Source of the DNA: Undaria pinnatifida
Lineage: Eukaryota > Sar > Phaeophyceae > Laminariales > Alariaceae
Direction: 5' to 3'
Length of the DNA stretch: 64,000 bases
Assembly: GCA_012845835.1 (NCBI GenBank)
Contig: JABAKD010000025.1
Span: forward strand, 23,669,923-23,733,922
A model generated the notes under the pieces. It had not been told where the DNA came from and searched no databases. It saw only the letters and a list, made by a program, of their open reading frames with translations. Below are positions 46,701 through 59,909 of this stretch, one piece after another (the stretch's first letter is position 1; every line of letters starts with the position of its first letter). A program made the position numbers and the translations under genes.

Positions 46701-49700
46701 GAAGCTGTCAAAAAGTCCCTGAGCTCCTCACATGAGAAACTCAATATCTCAAACCGAAAAAAGACTTCGAAGGAATTCGTTTGCACTTCCCGACCCAGCT
46801 TCTATGCCTTAGTCCTATAAACATATGTATTATTAGTGAAATTATTTTCTCTAACGTATATTTCCTCACGCGAGGAGTTCAGTTTGGCCACGGACGTTTG
46901 GGCGCGAAAAATGTAACCCCTATCGTGGGATGACTGGTCAAATAAAACCCTCTCCCGAAAAATGTTCATTTCATTTACGGTTTGTGCTTATGTCGATCTG
47001 TCTCGTGTTCTTGGCACAGAAGCATTGTTTACACCGATGTGGACGACTCGCAATAGAAAATTTTAAAAATGTTTCCGGCTGCTCTTTACATTGATTTTGT
47101 GATTATCCCAGTGAGATCATTACTAGATAACACGTAACCCGTCCGTACAGCTGCATCGCATGCTTCCGGCGGTGCGAGGACGTAACGTACGTGTGGTCCA
47201 ACCATTGTGTATATCGTTCTAAAATAGTGGATTATTTGCAGTCTCCCCAGTTTCTCCTCCATTCTACATGTACTTTTGATATCGAAGTTTCCAGATGTGA
47301 AGAATTGGGTAGCAACGTATTTGCTGTACATTTACAGAGATTGGCGAATTATATTATTTTCTAACACAGCTGAAAACGTTCGTGATTTCGATGACTTAGC
47401 CTCCGAGGTCACCCTGCTGAACACGCCCACACTGCCACGATGTTGTCCGTGGCCTTGAACGTTTCTTATTTGACTACACGAGCCCAACCCGTGCACCATC
47501 ATTACTCATCACACGTGTTACTGTGGCACAGTTAGGACAAGCATCCGTTCCTTGTTCAGTCTAGAACGTAAGCTACAGATCGAAACCCCAAAATATACAT
47601 CTGCAAAATGCGGACGAAATTGATATTGTTCCAACTCGTCGCGAAAGACCCTCGTCTACAGCCAGTGTCTTGAAAATCCGTGTGCAACGTTTGTGATTAT
47701 GCAACACTGCACAATCTTAGGCATGGAATGTTCGCCCCGCAAGCACCCACTAATCCTGAGGATGATACATATTCGACGAGCAATGTTACACGATATGCCA
47801 GTTCGGCCTTGAGGGACGGTACACATCAGGGGCGTTTGAGCACCTGTAATATCTTTTCACAGCAAGACACGAACATCTTGATTTAACACACGATGTGAAA
47901 TCGGACTGTGTGCTATTCAACGCCACCACGCCCAAACTCCACCTCTGGGCAAGGGGGACAGAGTGGACAGGAACTGGCTCGCTCCGTTGAAAGCCATGTA
48001 ACACTTGTTGGCCGAGTTCCAAAGGCAGATACCATAATTTCGTTTGCGTGCGCACGCAATTGTATGCACAGTAGATGTTGATATCCTTGTGTTATAAAAT
48101 ATTGTGCATTATCACCCTGTCTACGCATTCGCGTGTCCCACTGTGCTTGGCTATCTCTGGTCACATTTCGGCCGAAGTCTAAGAATCCCATCAAGAATGG
48201 AAGTGAAACGGTCCGCTGGTTTATACTGAGGTCTACGTCGCCAATGTGCAACCAACGTCGAGCTCTCTAGGAATAACTTGAATGTCAATTTACCCATGCC
48301 CACGACAAGGGTTGTGCTCGGAGTGCGAGTACGCCATCAGCATAGCGTATCACGCGACAAACAGGCTACGTGCAAGACACACTTGACGAAACATCCAATG
48401 TTGCTGTTTCCGACCCCGAAAATTCCGACATCGTACATTGCAGCGCTATAGCAATGTATCGAAACACGAAGTACAGTGCACGTCCCACGGTGTAGTGGAA
48501 ACCTTGGCCGAACAGCTATCGACTGATTCAGGTCACCGTGCACCGATTTAAAACTAATGAAACGTACGTCTACCGAAGCACAATTCCTACCAAGGCTCCC
48601 GGGGGGCACACAATATAGGTGCATACATTCCAACGGTGTTGTCGCTGTTGTCAAAGCGAATACCAAAAAAAAATAGCACGAAGCACGGTCAACTGCTATC
48701 CAGGCGTACCAGCGGCAAGTCAGAGCCCTGACATCGATCGGCCCGACTCCGTCGTTGTGTCAATGATCAGCCTTTGTCAACACGGAAACTGCGCCACGCC
48801 CCACAAGTACGGACTTGAGAACCCTAGCCAAAAAGCCCACGACTGAACTATACATCTGCATTCCCCACGTCCAATCAACGAAATACTCATATATCCAAAG
48901 TTTAAGCAAATAGACGCCTCAAGGAACCGTTTCGTGGCATGTCTTCAACGGGCTGGTCGATCATCGAGATTTGCGCGTCCGGTCCAACACAAGCCAGAGA
49001 TTCCGCTTCCGTTGGACACGTGTGCACCCTAAGCTGTGCTCCAAAGACCGTAGGCCAGCAGGAGTGCCGGCTGCTCTTCGTGTTGTCTTATGTTTTTCAG
49101 CTTTACGATGTCCAGCTCCAGTAATGATCGTTGGGAGAACTACTTCACCATGAACTTCACCTGCAAAAATTGACACAGGTGCGACAGCATGGGAAGACGA
49201 CATATACACGTTACTGCACCGTCGGCGACGATCAACCGCTACCTTGCATACCGGTCGCCCCGGTGGCGTATGAGGTTATCCTCAAGCCTGGTATAGGTCA
49301 GTTTCGTGAGTTCGAGCCCCGCCGAGTACATACTCGTAAAAATTCGTAGGGACTTTTTCTTGTGCACAAATTTACTTGCGGAAAGCGCGAGAGCGTGAGT
49401 TAGCAACACTCGATGAAATATCGTCGAGCCGTGAGGTTGTCAAAGCCTATGGGCGATAAAAAATTAGGGCAAGAACCGGGGGAGAAAAGGGACGACACCT
49501 GTGACCACGGCTTGTCCAGAAGCTGAAAAGTGAAAGTGTGAGGGAAAAAAAACAAGCTAAAAATGGTGGACGGCGAAGACAAATAGGCTTTGTTGTTGTC
49601 TTTTATGTTCTGAGCACGCAATAGGTCTGCACTCGGAGAAGTGGATAGTAGGAGCTTCAATGTAGCAAGGTTCATCTTTGTCTCATACCGTAGTCAGACG

Positions 49701-49779
49701 TGTGGGTTCAGGCCCTTAGGCTTGTCTAAATTCCTTTTTGTAGTTCGAGAATAACATAGCAGGCATATTTTTCGAATGA

Positions 49780-49940
49780 GTGTCTTAAAGGTGTGAGATG
49801 AAGTATTTTATGTCTATAAATATTGACGCAAGTTGTGCGTGATCCTCCGATCGCGCGTGTTACTGGGTCCTTGTCTTCAGGAAGGATCTCGGACGGCCAC
49901 TACCCAGAGAGCCAGCTTGTATCCACGATCAACAGAGTGA
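49780..49940 (+). repeat. Old R element fragment at the end of unit B
   Basis: Counterpart of 32,108-32,290: GTGTGAGATGAAGTATTTTA, GTGCGTGATCCTCCGATCGC and ATCCACGATCAACAGAGTGAT. It lies just before the junction with unit C. Confidence 0.5.
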
Positions 49941-50054
49941 TATTCTTTAGTCAAGGCATTTTGTTCGCGCAGCGTATAGAACGTTGAATTGCAGATTTTT
50001 ATGGCAAAGTTCGAACAGCACGCAGGCTTCACACCAAGAACCAATGTGAGACTG

Positions 50055-50130
50055 ACTCGAGCGAGGGACCACGAGCCAGGGCAATGACAAGGCCCTCGGC
50101 GTGATCCCCCTGGCGTAGCCTTGATCGAGA
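50055..50130. mobile_element. TIR element right end at the B/C junction
   Basis: ACTCGAGCGAGGGACCACGAG...GATCCCCCTGGCGTAGCCTT is the unit C equivalent of 32,391-32,468, again without the left end. Confidence 0.55.
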
Positions 50131-50639
50131 GAGATCGTTCGCCACCTGTTTCGCAAGCTCGTACCGCTAAAACATACACACCACTGAACTTCGCTGGAAG
50201 TGTGGCAGCAATTCCAAGCCAATATACCTTCCCTATACCCGCATTATTGCATAGTGCCCATGCACTCCATGTTTAAACTTTTTTCCTGGAATCGAACAAC
50301 GACCTCGCAGCTGAGAGTTATTCGCCTGCCCAATTTTTTATCAGAAACCATGAACTCGGAGAGCAGTGTTCTTTTTCGGTGGATGTGTTTCGAGTTCCGT
50401 GTGACGGTAATTGCCAAGCAGGAATATTTTTGACCGGCTATAACACCCACGTACTTGTAATTTAGACGACAAGCTTGCATTGGCACGCTGTCAAAAGGCC
50501 ATGTTCATGGACCATGATGTGAAGATGTCAATTGTAGGAAAATATAAACACGGCGTTGTCTCGTGATTATTCGAATGAACCGGGTAGGACGTCAACAATG
50601 GACCCAAAAAGATGAAAATATATTATTCCGTCATCGTAC

Positions 50640-52363
50640 CTCGGTGATGCTCAACCACTCGTCGTCGTCGCCGTCGAGGCAAAGCTTCATCTTCTCCGTT
50701 TCGTCGGTGTTGAGGTAGAACGTCTCGTATCCCAGAGTCTTGCCGCTGGATTTGATTTGGCTTTTGTTTTTCCCGTCATCGTAGGTTTCGTACACGTCCA
50801 GCTTGCGGGTCCTCTCATCTCCCTTGTGGAACGCGATCTTCATGCTGACAATGTCCTGGGGCTCCTCGAAAGAGTAGGTGATGCAGCATCCATCTCCCTC
50901 ACACGACCAGCGAGAGTTTGCCTTGCGACTGCCGTCTCGAGTGTTCTCGGGCTTGCACCCCTTTGGGTCACAGCCGCCATCATCGGCATCACGTTTGTCG
51001 TACCCGGTGGCGTCAACGTCAACCCAGGTCCTCTTGCCCGCATCGACGAGTGCTGCAGTGGGGAGCGGTGTGCGACGGGCATGTACGGGCGGGGGAGTTT
51101 AAAGTGACGATATTGTCACATCGCGTGTTCACAAGAAAGGTTCGTTCTGTAATGTTGGGCAGTTAGTTTACCTTCTGGGACATCCTATTCAAAGAATACG
51201 ACCAGGTTCGCAATGAATCTTCAAGAGGTGTAGGTCGTTTACATACTTGTTTCCCCCTCCAGTGTTCAACACCTCATAAAAAGATAGTCAGCGCGCTTCG
51301 ACGAATGACAAAACGTATGTCATGTGTTGCCCCGCACATAATCCCATTTTACAAATATTTCTCATACGAGCAGTGAGTACTCGTTTTGCACAAAGAAATC
51401 AGCACACGGAAGCAGTACCCTACGAACACGCGTGGAATAGACGTTTCCGACACGAGGACTAACAATGGCGGGTATAAGGTGATCAGCGGGCACACTTATC
51501 GTGCCCCCTCATCTACGTCTACATCCAACGAGTGCATATATTATCCCGACATCGACGGCAATGCATGCCGGCATCGCTCGATATGCCACACACTTGTAAC
51601 AACACAAAAGTCAGAAAAAATGCTCACATCTTCAAGCGAGATGTCGGAACAAAACGAAAACGTGTGTTGCTACTGTTCCGTCGACTATTCCTTTGTTCCA
51701 GACGGTGGTCGTCAGTCGTGTATAGCACGGTCGAGGCAAACCCCGCGCGAAGCCCTATCACACCTATTTAAACGTGCCCACCTGTTAAGGTTTCCTTATA
51801 CCACACATGCTTTAGGAACGAGAGCCAGTTCATATGGAACCAACCTCTACCCGTAAACTCCTTGGCGTTGACCAAAATATGTGTCACCATGTACGACTCT
51901 ACGCTAGCTACTGCACCTGAAGTCTATGGGTACACCTCAAACTCGTCTTCCCTCAGAGGTGCGCACTTCAATGGCTCCATCGACATCACAACGCCGGGAA
52001 CACAGCGCCACTGATCCTTAGAAAAAAACGAAATAGTGTGACCCCATGAACATTAGGAGTTGAACCTATAATGTGTCGAGATAATACCGCATTAACGGGA
52101 CGTACACCAAAAACCGGGAACTGAATCGGCTTGTTCAACAATCTGCGCGCTTAAAATCTTCAGAAGCGAACCCATAAAGTGTCTAGAACGTGACTCTTGA
52201 GTAAACACCACAGTAAGCGATAGCGATGACTCATCTACGTTGTCGCGTGCATCATACACGGTATTTACGGCGCCCCTTCTGAAGATTCTTGGAAACATAG
52301 TTTACCTGAGGTAGTGCCGACGGCAGCAGCGAAGATGGTGGCTAGGATAGCGAAAGCGCGCAT
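50640..52363 (-). CDS. Secreted F5/8 type C (discoidin-like) module protein, copy C (two exons seen)
   Basis: This is the unit C copy. Exon 1 (52,363 to 52,306, 58 nt) encodes the identical signal peptide MRAFAILATIFAAAVGTTS and ends TCAG|GTAAAC. Exon 2 (51,052 to 50,640, 413 nt) follows CTGCAG and ends GAG|GTACGA. The intron is 1,253 nt. The donor's sixth base differs from the other copies (GTACGA rather than GTACGT), and the in-frame stop after V-R (TGA at 50,633-50,631) is kept. Exon 2 differs from copy B at roughly 16 bases, mostly silent; residue 35 is Thr and residues 110 and 128 are Tyr, as in copy A. The N-terminal part of the exon has no internal start codon, so a scan for single-exon frames would find only its last 70 codons. 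The phase match to exon 1 shows the full module. Confidence 0.67.
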
Positions 52364-52545
52364 TGTGATAAAGTCTGAAAGAAGACGATGCGATGTGCTG
52401 CGCGGTTGTTCAGGTGTCGGCTTGGAGTGGAGGTGTGAGGAGTGAACGAAGTGGGGTGTGGGAAGATTGTTTGTCGAGGTGCCTTGGTGTTTGTGAAAGT
52501 TTCAGCGATGGATTTTTTTACTTTATATTTCAGCCAATCGTCAAC
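52364..52545 (-). promoter_or_regulatory. Conserved 5' flank of discoidin-like gene, copy C
   Basis: Unit C counterpart: a pyrimidine-rich leader on the minus strand and CAGCCAATCG (plus strand) at 52,531-52,540, with an AT-rich run just before it. A promoter role is inferred. Confidence 0.28.
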
Positions 52546-53249
52546 ATATCAAACGGCAGTGACGGACAAACACTAATTTTCTCGGTGATGTATTGTGGGT
52601 TTTGTCCGAATCATAGGTTTTGTCGACAACATTGCACAACCTTTGTCCAGAAATGAACCACATATCGGGGGGCGATTGCAGTATGCTGGCCAACCTGGTG
52701 GTCAGTGAGTCGAAGAAGCATATTTCGCCACGCACAGGATATTGGCTGACTTTCGAAACTTCGCGCTCGGACTATGGAAGTCAATTGTTTCTTAAGCGTC
52801 AGTCAAAGTATAGTCTATTGGAACGTGAACGAGATGCGCCGCCTCTTCAACTGACCACATCGCGGGGAAGAAGACAGAAAGCGGAATCCGACTAACAATA
52901 GCGAGACGACAATAATATTCCGAAGGCTGTAGGCCCCGGTGCACCTGTCACCGTTGAGTACCGCACATGTATGTGAACAAAATTCTGTATAAAATGTAGG
53001 TTGAAGATAAAATCTCTACCTGGCATTGCGTAGTAATACACTCACTGCTACTGGTTTCTCTATCGTGTCTGAACCTTCCAAAAAGTCATTAATCGGATTT
53101 GAAATGCAACCCGGAAAAGCGCAGCCCGCAACCGAAGCGTACGACTGGTTTAGCAGTGAAATATGATCGACTTGCTGTAACTCCCCTGTACAGAGGGTTC
53201 AACGTATATACTCCGACGTGAAATGTGATATAGAGATATATATGTAAAG

Positions 53250-54261
53250 AAATATTTATACACTCCAGCTGTGGGATGGAATTTTTTGTCGAAACCCATC
53301 TTTTCAAGCGGCGGGTGATACTACTCCGATCGCGCGTATCACGGGTTTTGTGTCCTCATTAAGGATAGAGGTCGGCTACTCCCTTTGGAAGTGAAATAAG
53401 TGAAGCTTGTACCAAGGTCAACAGGGCGATGTTAGTCAGTCTGTGCGCGAAAATTATATGACCCGTTCTGAAGGGGGACAAAATCTAACAGCTGTGAAAA
53501 GAAATGCATCAGTTTTTTAAGAGTATCCTGTAAGTCGTATATCCGGTGACGGGAGGGCGACGTTTTCAAGGGCGTGGGGGCATGGATTTGAACAAGAGGG
53601 AGCGCGGGGGGCAGGGGGCGGGGGGTGGGATCGGCGGGGTAACTCATTGTGTGCGTGGTAAATCTGACGGTTTTTGAAGAACTGTCCCAGTTAATTTTTC
53701 ATATCCTGCAAGTTGTACAACCAGTGAGGAGAGGGCGGAGTGTTCGAGGGGAGGGTGGGTGGGTGTAGGGGGGGGGGAGGGGGGGCGAAAGGGTTTTTAA
53801 CAGCTTTATGTCGAATATATTTAGAGTTTGTATTACGCGTGGTGCCAGGTCTACGCGATGGTGCCAGTGATGAGAAAGGAGGGGTATTGGAGCAGCGGCA
53901 TGGATGGCCTTAGAAAGATAACGAGGTGATTTCGATGTTAGGTCAGGCGTTTGAGCAATAAGGAACGGGGAAAAAGAACAAAAAAAAGAGAGGGGGGGAA
54001 GGAGGGGGGGGGGGAAGTTTTTTTCAAGAGGTTTATCCGCATCTATGTAGGGGTTTGTGGTACGTGCGTGGTGCTAGGCCGAGGTGATCTTGCGGGTGAT
54101 GAGAAAAGAGAGGGAGAAGGGGGGGGCGTTAGGGGGGGGGGGGGGGCGTTGGGGGGGGGGGGGGGTTAGATTAATGCTACGTCATGGATATGGCTAGAAA
54201 GACAGTGCCGTGATATAAATTGGGTAAAAGTTTTGTTTTTACTCTGGACGATGTCGACATT
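53250..54261 (+). repeat. Long R element, unit C (3' part deleted)
   Basis: It follows the unit A and B copies to GATGTCGACATTAG at 54,248-54,261 and then jumps straight into the GATCC minisatellite, so about 0.6 kb found in the other units is missing. G runs occur at 54,131-54,147 and 54,150-54,164. Confidence 0.65.
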
Positions 54262-54262
54262 A

Positions 54263-54353
54263 GATCCCAACCGATCCGATCCAGGAGCCGATCCTAACCC
54301 ATGGGATCCGAGCCGATCCCATCTTATTCTATCCGATCCGATCGGACAGAACC
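54263..54353. repeat. GATCC/CCGAT minisatellite, unit C (shortened)
   Basis: Counterpart of 22,868-22,995. Its left part and the flanking sequence are lost, so it is joined directly to the R element at 54,261. Confidence 0.75.
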
Positions 54354-56897
54354 GGCTTTTTCCTCGAGTGTTATGTTTCCAAGTCTTTATCTTATTTTAA
54401 TCGATTGTCGTTCCTCTGTGAAAGGCTGACTGTTACCCATCAGTAGGAAAACTGTTTTCGAGACAAAATAATCGTGGTATGTTACGCCTGACGTGGCAAA
54501 TACTCGTATGCTCAGGGCGTTCCCTAGTGCTACAGTATAACAACTTGATCATAACTTAAAGGTCGACAATACGGATAACGAGAGGGAGTTTTGTCACACT
54601 CGTATCCTGACCTGATGACGATAGAGGCGCTACGAAAGTAGCGTGGGATGTGGCACCTACGAGCTGGATGGACGCGGGGGGAACGTGTAACATGCAAAAC
54701 AAAATACGGAAGAACAATCCGTACTCGTGGTTGCCGTCGTTGGAATGTTGGCCTGTCTTTAATGTGCGTACGGTATGGTGTAAAGACAATGTAGCAACGG
54801 AGCCACTCCGAATAATTGATCGCGTGCCAAAACTGAAGTTTCGTTTTTTAGCATGTTACTCCTCCCAAATTGCGTGTGGAAGACGGTTTATTCACTCCCG
54901 ATGCACCGGATACCACAGCGGCGGCGAGGAAAAGAACAATATCGGGCATATGAATGTGCCATCCGTGTTCTCTTTCACGTCAAAATTGATATTTGCACCC
55001 ATCTAGACCTCACAAACGTCGGCACGGAAATACGTACCAGGCATAGTATATACAGCTAGAAAGGCGATATGACCATGCAATATACTGCAGAGAAGACCCG
55101 AGCAAAAAACACAATGGAAGCCAGCGCCCACCACTATTTGTAAAATATAGGGAAACATGTAGTCTACTCATGAGAAAGCAAATCGAGCTAAAAAGTAGGA
55201 GAACAATACGAAAGGCGAACGTGCCTGTGGATACAGCGCGGTAACATAGATGGCACGAAAAAATTGAAATGAAACACACTAACAGCTACCTCCCGACTAT
55301 CAACAAGGCAGGTGGCGACGCCATACAACTAACGACGGAGACTGCGACCGAAGTCAGGTACCGGAAGACCTGTCTATAGCAGGAGTAGGAGCATTACCGC
55401 GTGGTCTACAACCCTGCGCGCAGTGGTTCGGAAAAAAGCTTACTTATAATTCAACAACGCCAGACCACCGGATGAAAGCGGGAGACGTCATCGCGACGGC
55501 GTCGGCGCAGCTCCGAAGAAGGGTTCCTAATGCAAATACTAGACGGTTAGGAGAATTGCTGCATGGTCGTCCCTCTACTTACAGTACTGCCTACCGTGGT
55601 TCGTATACGGCCATGATCTCCTACATAGGCCCCAAGGGTAGTAGAGACGGATAGTGCAACACCGTCACCTCGCTGACATTTTGAACATTGCATCTATACA
55701 CCCTTTCTGTCCAACTGCACACCTTGCTCTGCTGTATAGAAAACAATGACTGACGTAATGTATGCGAATAAATCAATTGTCGTATTGGTGGCGGCGACTG
55801 ATGTTCTGTGGCTATGACCTCTGTGCAGAGAATCTCCTTTCCACGAGAGAACTTTGCGCACCTAATGCAGTACACACTATTCGACGCCTATTTGTGCCTC
55901 GGTGAAAGAGTGTAATTTACCTCCGTCTACAATGTAACTGTTGCATGATATATACATACCGGGATAACCGATCTCAGGGACCGGCTATCGTCACCTCTGA
56001 CACCCACTATCCCCGCCAGGCATCCGAGATACAAGGTTAATTACAATGGGCACGAATCCTAGCCGGCACCCGTTAGGGCCGGGCATCCGGCATAGTGCTG
56101 TCCTAACTGCGTTTTGTTCCCCTGTTGTGTCATTATGGTGTATCGTGCACACGATATGACTCCACAATATACCTCCAGCGGATACGCGGAAGGTATTCAG
56201 GGTATATACATGGAAGGTATACAGAAACGTCTCCTTGATAAAATATTAGTACTCTTACACGAGCGATCATCTTGACACCTTACGAAGTTGCTCTTATACT
56301 TCGTAATGTGCTGTTAAACCGAGGACAAATTCGACCAATCGAAGCATGGTCAACGGTCGTTTGTCAAACACTCGGCAGAGAAACATATTTCAGTCCGCAT
56401 TCCACGTCATGTAAACAGTTAGTCTCATGCAGTTCATCGTGCTGAAGTTCAAGTTCCGCGCCCACGCTACGAGGTAAGTAAGCACGCTACAAGAATCTAG
56501 TCACGAAGCGTTTCATTTACTATGTAGGTCTGGGTTGTGGCATCACGAAAAATCCGTCAATGAAATTGCAATGGCGGCCTTGCGTCGGTAATGCACATAC
56601 GACTATTGCTCGTTGATGACGTGTGTGACATTCAAGACATAGGAACGTATTATAATGTATTGAAGAGGTAAAGATACCGTATTTTTGATACAACTCCAAC
56701 AATAATGACTGCTTGGGTACGATTATGTATTCTGTGTTATGCGTGGGTCGATATTCAGAAAAACAAATTAGGGACGTCAGCTGTGAGTTCGTCGAATTTA
56801 GGGTAGATATTCATCTTTGCAAGCTGCGTTTTTAGTTTTTGTAATATACTATGTGGGTGAGTTTTTCCACTTAATGGGAGGAATCCTATTGCAATAT

Positions 56898-58068
56898 TGC
56901 TCTCCCTTACTCAAACGCCCCACCAAATATCAAAATCCGCCACATTAACAAACACTTCACGCACAGGATATCACCTCATTATCTTTCGAGAGCCATCCAT
57001 GCCGCTGTGCTCCCCCCCCCCCCCCCCCCCCCCTCCAACGCCCCCTCTTTCCCGACCACCTGCACGATCACGTAGACCTAGCACCATGCGTATAACAAGC
57101 TGATACATATCTTTGATCTCACAGCCGAAGTGTATTTGAATATTATTTGTGACCTAAACCTCCTCAAAAACCTCTCCCCCCCCCCCCCCCCCCCCCCTCT
57201 TGCTCTCCCTTACTCAAACGCCCCACCAAATATCGAAATCCGCCACATTAATAAACACTTCACGCACAGGATATCACCTCATTATCTTTCGAGAGCCATC
57301 CATACCGCTGTGTCCCCCCCCCCCCCGCCTCGAACGCCCCTTTCTTCCCCATCACCCGCACCTTCGCCTAGACCTAGCACCACACGTATAACAAACCCCT
57401 CACCTAAAACCCTTTCCCCCCCCCCCCCCCCCCCCGCCCCCCGCCCCCGCCCCCACCCCCCACCCTCCCCCCCCCCCAACCCATCCCAACCCCACCCCCT
57501 CGAACACTCCACCCTCTCTTTACTCACTGATTGTACGACTTACCCCAGAATATACACGATAAACTGATGTATTATTTCCAAAAATGTCACATTTGTCCCC
57601 TCGAAATAATGTATAGTTTCCAGGCACATATCGACCTGCCCCCCCCCCCCCCCCCCCCCCCCCGCCCCCAATAATATACTGGTGCCAAAACCGTCAGATT
57701 TATCCCCTCGAAAGGATTTATAGCTTACATGCACAAATTGCCCCTTTCCCCCCCCCCCCCCCCCCCCCCCCCCGCCCCCCTCCAAACCCGCTCGCTTTTG
57801 ATCAAAACCAGGCCCCCCCTTTGCCTTCACAGCTGTCAGATTTTGTCCCCCTCAGAAACGGGTTTTATAGTTTCCGCGCACAGACTGACTAAAATCATCC
57901 TGTTGACCCTGATAGCTACACTGTAGCTGTAAGGGGAGTCGCCGACCTATATCCTTAATGAGGACACACAACTCGTAATGCGCGCGATCGGAGTATCACA
58001 CACAGCTTGCAAAGATGAGTTTCGACGAAATCTTCGATCTCACAGCTGGAGTGTATTTTAATTTTTAT
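56898..58068 (-). mobile_element. R element, recent 1.17-kb insertion in unit C
   Basis: The unit B sequence GCAATATATGACTAAC (40,101 onward) is split here. Unit C reads GCAATAT, then 1,171 bp, then AATATATGACTAAC, with AATAT repeated on both sides (56,893-56,897 and 58,069-58,073). The insert ends on the plus strand with CAGCTGGAGTGTATTTTAAT, the conserved R terminus in reverse. It contains five C runs of about 20-26 (57,012-57,033; 57,176-57,197; 57,416-57,435; 57,639-57,663; 57,748-57,773) and a 303-bp internal duplication (56,898 and 57,201). No protein-coding frame is credible; the proline-rich frames are just poly-C. Confidence 0.8.
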
Positions 58069-58281
58069 AATATATGACTAACAAAGAAGCTGTATGCAAC
58101 AGGTATACCGCGTGGGCGGGAAGACCTCCGGGGTAACCGTTTCATAAACGTGGTCCTCCATACTTTACACTAACTTCTGAACACGTGCTGAAATTTTGCC
58201 ACGCACCGATACTTCGGACAATGCTCACAATCTATCATCCCGAAGAACATTCTCTACCGTTGCACAGCCTAAGTTGGAGCG

Positions 58282-58497
58282 TCAGAACGAAGCAACGTTT
58301 TGTCGTCCATGACGCATTCCCCCAAGGAAAAAAGGCCCCCTCGCGAAATACCTTAGCTTACCGTCCAACTCACTCCTCTCTGCCCTTTTCCAAGCTATCT
58401 CCTGGGATGCCCTGCACTCCACAAACCATTTTCCTACACTCCACCACCATGCGCACGCATTGTCTCTGCTGGCGATCATGTACGCAGACATCATCAT
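58282..58497 (-). CDS. Possible small conserved frame, unit C
   Basis: Unit C counterpart of 40,317-40,529 (71 codons, one codon longer at the start). It carries the same WWWSVGKWF run. Support is equally weak: no family match and no clear silent bias. Confidence 0.2.
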   Translation of the reverse strand: MMMSAYMIASRDNACAWWWSVGKWFVECRASQEIAWKRAERSELDGKLRYFARGPFFLGGMRHGRQNVASF

Positions 58498-58555
58498 CCA
58501 TCCCTCAGCCAGGAAGCGCCTACAAACGGGAGCGAATTACACTTATTCGTTCCAT

Positions 58556-58810
58556 GACCCGGGCTACGGTAGGGGGATGGGTCCCATTATAAGGGACCTT
58601 GTTTTTCTTCAGTGTGGCTTGGAGTCACTCGCGCGAGTCGCCACTGGTTTGTTGCGCTGAAACGAGCTCGTCGTGATGTTTTGAGATGGCGATATCAATC
58701 TACAATGGTATGGTAAGCTACTCTGCACGATACAAATCGTCCAAAAGTATTTTTGTCTGTGGGCCAAACCCGGTTGAAACAACCGGGACATATCCCCACT
58801 GACGTAGCCT
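58556..58810. mobile_element. TIR element, unit C (shared with B)
   Basis: It opens GACCCGGGCTACGGTAGGGG, has GTCACTCGCGCGAGTCGCC inside and closes ATCCCCACTGACGTAGCC. Same site as 40,591-40,846. Confidence 0.6.
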
Positions 58811-59909
58811 TTCTTTGTCCAATGCATCGTTGCTGCGTAGTTGTGGACACCATGATGTCTCGCCGCGCTTTGGTACTTAGTGTGTATTTTATAAAACATT
58901 TAGCAGATCCGTTGTGCTGTGCTGCCAAATCAGCACTGACTGGTACTTGCATGGCGTTTGAGGTGTTTGTGGTGTTCGGGGGGTTGCGATATGGTCAGAG
59001 CCGTACGTGTTTAATTGATAAATACATATGCACTGCGTTCTGCGTCCATGAGGCTACGGAATTTGAACCTTAATTGTACACACGTATTTTCTACAAAACA
59101 AAAACCTCTTCGGTATGATAGATTTCCAGACAACCGAAATGTGGTTGGAGGTTATGCGATCAGCCAGCTATAGTAACAAATATCGACTATGCATGTCCGT
59201 CTAAACGCGTGAAACTCCCAGAAAAAGCACTCGACTTAGGGGATTCTAGATGGAAAATTTAGTTCAACACTAGCTGAAATTGCGCGGAAGGTTTCCTCTT
59301 GGAGTTAATGTTGAGTAGGTCCCTGCTCTTTTTGGCACAAGGTGGAGTGCAGCAAGGGTTAACTAACAGAACGACGTAATCGATTGGACGAGTTGTGGTT
59401 CAGAACAGAAATGCGTTTGATACGTCATTTACTTGTTGCGTCTTCGACTGTGTGCTCAAGACCGCAGTTTTTTACTCGAGTTCAGGATGATGTAAACAGT
59501 ACATTGTAGAGGTATACCTGCCAAAGTGTTCCCGACAAAATATGAACGGACCATCTCGGCCGCCTACATGAACATGGCTGAGGATTGGTGCTGGTAGCCG
59601 AAGTAGCACAGCATTGGACGGCGGTCGTGGATTGCCTTCTCCGAAAACTAGGGACATACGTTGCTGGGCGCGATACATGTCGGGCATCGCTCCCCGTCTT
59701 TTAATATTAGACGATATACGTGTTTTGAGTTTTTCCGCTGGAAGGATACAGACCCAGACGCACAGCTGCAAAATCTGGTGTCGAAATGCTTGTAAACGAT
59801 TGACAAAACGCCTGGGAAGTGAAAATGAGTTTTAAGGCTTGTCCAGCCCGTAGTTCAAATATTTGGACGCGTGGTACTTAGACATTCATGCCTAAATGCA
59901 GATCACGCG

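Larger units (their letters stand above)
32295..49945 (+). repeat. Tandem array unit B (~17.65 kb)
   Basis: The second unit and the fullest one in the window. The same anchors recur as exon 2 at 32,982, signal exon at 34,496, R element at 35,443, minisatellite at 37,043, pseudogene at 42,811 and terminal block at 48,480-49,460. Unit-specific insertions are a TIR element at 37,361-37,629 and a foldback element at 42,097-42,366. Confidence 0.82.
55435..59275. other. Unit C counterpart of the 2.7-kb segment, with R insertion
   Basis: It runs parallel to 38,605-41,312 with about ninety-five percent identity by eye, extended by the insertion at 56,898-58,068 and shortened by about 50 bp at its left end. 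The TIR element at 58,556-58,810 is shared with unit B. Confidence 0.65.

Noticed and set aside
57130-57567. Proline-rich 145-codon frame and its glycine-rich mirror on the other strand
   Set aside because: They are translations of the poly-C tracts of the R insertion.
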